This document shows positions 57,910 through 60,730 of a stretch of 60,730 bases of DNA, piece by piece; positions within the stretch are counted from its first letter, which is position 1; the number at the start of each line of letters is the position of its first letter. This DNA comes from an uncultured Oscillospiraceae bacterium (GTDB lineage Bacteria > Bacillota > Clostridia > Oscillospirales > Acutalibacteraceae). Below the pieces are notes generated by a model that was given only the letters and a program-made list of their open reading frames with translations, made no database searches and was not told the origin of the DNA. The stretch lies in the NCBI GenBank assembly GCA_900546265.1, contig URCA01000019.1, forward strand, positions 1 through 60,730, written 5' to 3'. The position numbers were made by a program, and so were the translations under genes.

Positions 57910-60318
57910 ATGCGGTACACACCCTCCTCGATTGAAAAGAAATGGCAGGCGATTTGGGAGAAGGAGAACACCTTCGCCGCTTCGGAAGACACGTCCAAGC
58001 CGAAGTTCTACGCCCTGGTTGAGTTCCCCTATCCCTCCGGCCAGGGGCTCCACGTGGGTCATCCCCGCTCCTACACCGCCCTGGACGTGGTGGCCCGCAA
58101 GCGCCGCCTGGAGGGATACAACGTGCTGTATCCCATGGGCTGGGACGCCTTCGGCCTGCCGACGGAGAACTTTGCCATCAAAAACCACATTCATCCCGAA
58201 ATCGTGACCAAAAACAATGTGGCCCGCTTCAAGAGCCAGCTGCAGGCGCTGGGCCTGTCCTTCGACTGGACGCGGGAAATCAACACCACCGATCCCGACT
58301 ATTACAAATGGACCCAGTGGATCTTTCTCAAGCTGTTTGAGAAGGGGCTGGCCTATAAAAAGGAAATGGCGGTCAACTGGTGCACCTCCTGCAAATGCGT
58401 GCTGGCCAACGAAGAAGTGGTCGGCGGCGTGTGCGAGCGGTGCGGCGGCGAGGTTATCCGCAAGGTCAAGAGCCAGTGGATGCTGAAAATCACCGAGTAT
58501 GCCCAGAGGTTGATCGACGATTTGGATTTGGTGGACTACCCCGAGCGGGTGCGGGCGCAGCAGATCCACTGGATTGGCCGTTCCACCGGCGCGCAGGTGA
58601 CCTTCCAGACCACGGCGGGACAGCCGGTGGAGATTTACACCACCCGGCCGGACACCCTGTTCGGTGCCACCTACATGGTCATGTCCCCCGAGCACCCGCT
58701 GCTCGCGCAGTGGGAAGGCATCCTGACCAACCTGGACGAGGTAAAGGCGTATCAGGAGGAGGCCGCCCGCAAGTCGGATTTCGAGCGCACCGAGGTGGCC
58801 AAGGACAAGACCGGCGTCCGCCTGCAGGGCGTGATGGCCGTCAACCCGGTCAACGGCAGGGAAATCCCGATTTTTATCTCCGATTATGTGCTGGTGTCCT
58901 ACGGCACCGGCGCGATTATGGCGGTGCCGGGCCACGATACCCGCGACTGGGAGTTCGCCAAGAAATTCGGGCTGCCCATCATCGAGGTGGTGAAGGGCGG
59001 CGACGTGGAAAAGGAAGCGTTCACCGACTGCGCCACCGGCGTGATGGTCAATTCCGGGTTCCTGGACGGGATGACGGTGGAGGACGCGAAGGAAGCCATT
59101 AAGACGTGGCTGGAGGAAAAGGGCATCGGGGAGAGCAAGGTCAACTTCAAGCTGCGCGACTGGGTATTTTCCCGGCAGCGGTATTGGGGCGAGCCGATTC
59201 CTATCGTCCACTGCCCCCACTGCGGCTTTGTCCCGGTGCCGGAGAGTGAGCTGCCGGTGCGGCTGCCCATGGTGGAGAGCTATGAGCCGACGGACAACGG
59301 CGAGTCCCCGCTGGCGGCCATCGAGGATTGGGTCAACACCACCTGTCCCCGGTGCGGCGCGCCGGCCAAGCGGGAAACGGACACCATGCCCCAATGGGGC
59401 GGTTCCTCCTGGTATTTCCTGCGGTATTGTGACCCGCACAATGACCAGGCGCTGGCGTCCAAAGAGGCGCTGGACTATTGGATGCCGGTGGATTGGTACA
59501 ACGGTGGGATGGAGCACACCACCCTGCATCTGCTGTACAGCCGGTTCTGGCACAAATTCCTGTACGATATCGGCGTGGTGCCCTCGCCCGAACCCTATGG
59601 CAAGCGGACGAGCCACGGCATGATTCTCGGCGAGAACGGTGAGAAAATGTCCAAATCCCGGGGCAACGTGGTCAATCCGGACGAAATCGTCGCGGAATAC
59701 GGCGCGGACACCCTGCGGCTGTATGAGATGTTTATCGGCGACTTCGAGAAGGCAGCGCCCTGGTCCAGCTCCAGCATCCGGGGCTGCCGCCGGTTCCTCG
59801 AGCGGATATGGGCCCTGTCGGAGGGACTACTGCCCGGCGACGGGGTGCGCCCCGCTTTGGAAACGGCCGTCCATAAGACCATCCGCAAGGTGGGCGAGGA
59901 CGTGGAGAACCTGAAATACAACACCGCTATCGCGGCCATGATGGCGCTGCTTAATGAATTCGCGGCGGCGGGCGGTGTGACGCGGGAAGAGTACCGGATC
60001 CTGCTGCTGCTGCTCAACCCCTTCGCGCCCCACATGACCGAGGAACTGTGGGAAACGATGGGGTACGGCGGGCAGCTGGCTCACGCCAAGTGGCCGGCGT
60101 ATGATCCGGCGAAGTGCGTGGAGGCCACGGTGGAAATCGTGGTGCAGGTCAACGGGAAAATCCGCGCCCGCCTGACAATCCCGGCCGCGGCGCAGGCCGC
60201 CGACGCCATTGCCGCCGCCAAGGCCGACGAGAAAATCGCGGCAGAAATCGCAGGGCGGCAGCTGGTGAAGGAGCTGTATGTTCCCGGTAAGCTGGTCAAT
60301 CTGGTGGTAAAAGGCTGA
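57910..60318 (+). CDS. leuS: Leucyl-tRNA synthetase
   Basis: This class I synthetase charges tRNA-Leu. The 802-residue protein has the HIGH-type motif as HVGH (about residue 43 onward) and an editing domain between about 215 and 390, with the Thr-rich region TTRPDTLFGAT. The KMSKS motif is present in GEKMSKSRGN. A zinc-binding CxxC...CxxC insert near 158-181 (CTSCKC, CERCGG) and a second near 434-480 are visible. ATG 57910 follows GAAAGGATG. Confidence 0.98.
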   Translation: MRYTPSSIEKKWQAIWEKENTFAASEDTSKPKFYALVEFPYPSGQGLHVGHPRSYTALDVVARKRRLEGYNVLYPMGWDAFGLPTENFAIKNHIHPEIVTKNNVARFKSQLQALGLSFDWTREINTTDPDYYKWTQWIFLKLFEKGLAYKKEMAVNWCTSCKCVLANEEVVGGVCERCGGEVIRKVKSQWMLKITEYAQRLIDDLDLVDYPERVRAQQIHWIGRSTGAQVTFQTTAGQPVEIYTTRPDTLFGATYMVMSPEHPLLAQWEGILTNLDEVKAYQEEAARKSDFERTEVAKDKTGVRLQGVMAVNPVNGREIPIFISDYVLVSYGTGAIMAVPGHDTRDWEFAKKFGLPIIEVVKGGDVEKEAFTDCATGVMVNSGFLDGMTVEDAKEAIKTWLEEKGIGESKVNFKLRDWVFSRQRYWGEPIPIVHCPHCGFVPVPESELPVRLPMVESYEPTDNGESPLAAIEDWVNTTCPRCGAPAKRETDTMPQWGGSSWYFLRYCDPHNDQALASKEALDYWMPVDWYNGGMEHTTLHLLYSRFWHKFLYDIGVVPSPEPYGKRTSHGMILGENGEKMSKSRGNVVNPDEIVAEYGADTLRLYEMFIGDFEKAAPWSSSSIRGCRRFLERIWALSEGLLPGDGVRPALETAVHKTIRKVGEDVENLKYNTAIAAMMALLNEFAAAGGVTREEYRILLLLLNPFAPHMTEELWETMGYGGQLAHAKWPAYDPAKCVEATVEIVVQVNGKIRARLTIPAAAQAADAIAAAKADEKIAAEIAGRQLVKELYVPGKLVNLVVKG

Positions 60319-60374
60319 GGCGGAAAAGGCTGGCGCAGTTTCCAGAGAGTTTTCCTTGAATTTGCATAAAGGCC

Positions 60375-60403
60375 TTGACGAAACCGGCGTTGTGCTGTAT
60401 AAT
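60375..60403 (+). promoter_or_regulatory. Near-consensus promoter of rpsU
   Basis: TTGACG (60375-60380), a 17-base spacer and perfect TATAAT (60398-60403). Confidence 0.85.
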
Positions 60404-60459
60404 AAGTCACGCGTGATTTAGAGATTAGCCCCTGCTACACGGCGGAGGGAGGGAATACG

Positions 60460-60636
60460 ATGTCAGAAGTTCGAGTAAAAGATAATGAATCCCTGGACAG
60501 CGCTCTGCGCCGGTGGAAGAAGTCTTGCGCCCGTTCCGGCGTTCTCGCCGAGGTGCGTAAGAGAGAGCATTATGAGAAGCCTTCCGTGAAACGCAAGAAG
60601 AAATCGGAAGCGGCTCGCAAGAGAAAGTTCAAATAA
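60460..60636 (+). CDS. rpsU: Ribosomal protein S21
   Basis: A 58-residue, highly basic 30S protein reads MSEVRVKDNESLDSALRRWK and on through the typical Lys/Arg-rich C-terminus (REHYEKPSVKRKKKSEAARKR). ATG 60460 follows GGAGGGAGGG. It has its own strong promoter and terminator. S21 is needed for initiation on natural mRNAs. Confidence 0.97.
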   Translation: MSEVRVKDNESLDSALRRWKKSCARSGVLAEVRKREHYEKPSVKRKKKSEAARKRKFK

Positions 60637-60643
60637 TGTACGA

Positions 60644-60675
60644 AAAAAGCGGGCAAGCAATTGCCCGCTTTTTAT
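60644..60675. terminator. Rho-independent terminator of rpsU
   Basis: AAAAAGCGGGCAA (60644-60656) pairs perfectly with TTGCCCGCTTTTT (60661-60673) around GCAA. The A/T flanks make it active in both directions. Confidence 0.9.
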
Positions 60676-60688
60676 CTATGCTTAAGCA

Positions 60689-60721
60689 TGTAGGGGACAG
60701 CGCGAAGCGGTGGCCCCTACA
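60689..60721. repeat. Palindromic element with TGTAGGGG/CCCCTACA ends
   Basis: Perfect 8-bp terminal inverted repeats (60689-60696, 60714-60721) enclose a 17-base GC-rich centre. The location just after a terminator at the window edge suggests the left edge of an interspersed intergenic repeat. No second copy is visible in this window. Confidence 0.4.
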
Positions 60722-60730
60722 AAAAGCCGC

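Noticed and set aside
1..60730. CRISPR arrays, tRNA or rRNA genes, insertion sequences, prophage
   Set aside because: No spaced direct repeats, cloverleaf sequences, rRNA segments, transposase or integrase reading frames were recognised on either strand.

Overview
The window looks like chromosomal DNA of a GC-rich, low-GC-Gram-positive-lineage anaerobe, most likely an Oscillospiraceae-like Clostridia member (inference). The evidence is GGAGG-type ribosome binding sites, TTGNNN/TATAAT promoters, many U-tract terminators, and Firmicutes gene orders: infC-rpmI-rplT, plsX-X-rnc-smc-ftsY, nadD-yqeK-LCP-rsfS-leuS, ecfA-ecfT-truA and ruvC-ruvA-ruvB. Sporulation-type domains (SpoIID, a SpoIIQ-like M23 protein) fit the same group. 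I saw no rRNA, tRNA, CRISPR array, phage or insertion sequence.

Layout. 1-5.5 kb: aroQ, an M24 peptidase, efp, a zinc-ribbon protein and two unknown membrane proteins. 5.5-8.1 kb: an XRE regulator divergent from a histidine phosphatase, then a DegV protein. 8.1-16.1 kb (minus strand): an operon of cysteine desulfurase, class B sortase, ThiI, a giant CinA fusion and a cupin. 16.2-18.5 kb: two small membrane proteins, a hairpin cluster, a nitroreductase and a nucleoside phosphorylase. 18.6-22.4 kb: ruvCAB and glmM. 22.4-30.4 kb: a methyltransferase, a fused ECF ATPase with ecfT, truA, three membrane proteins and a CDP-alcohol phosphatidyltransferase. 30.5-33.2 kb: a ClpE-like unfoldase and the remnant of an AAC(6')-type acetyltransferase. 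33.2-36 kb: an ECF sigma/anti-sigma pair divergent from a SpoIIQ-like M23 protein. 36-40 kb: pyk, vanY-like and bioY. 39.8-43.4 kb: an L20-type leader with infC-rpmI-rplT, an rRNA methyltransferase and dprA. 43.4-57.8 kb: a long plus-strand housekeeping run from topA to rsfS. It ends with leuS and rpsU.

The most unusual object is the 8467-11955 gene. One uninterrupted frame encodes a complete CinA (MoCF-like plus PncC/NMN-deamidase domains), a membrane helix, a class B sortase fold that has lost the His, Cys and probably Arg of the active site, a Thr/Ser-rich spacer and a SpoIID/LytB domain. An intact sortase paralogue lies two genes upstream in the same operon. This predicts a membrane-spanning machine with a cytoplasmic nucleotide/NMN enzyme and an outer wall-cleaving module.

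A second theme is loss of active sites in extracytoplasmic domains. An ACP-like protein at the acpP locus is membrane-anchored and lacks the phosphopantetheine serine. An anti-sigma factor carries a rhodanese without its cysteine. An LCP protein lacks the usual Arg-Asp motif and has a Cys-rich insertion. All functional statements rest on motif reading by eye; no database search was possible.
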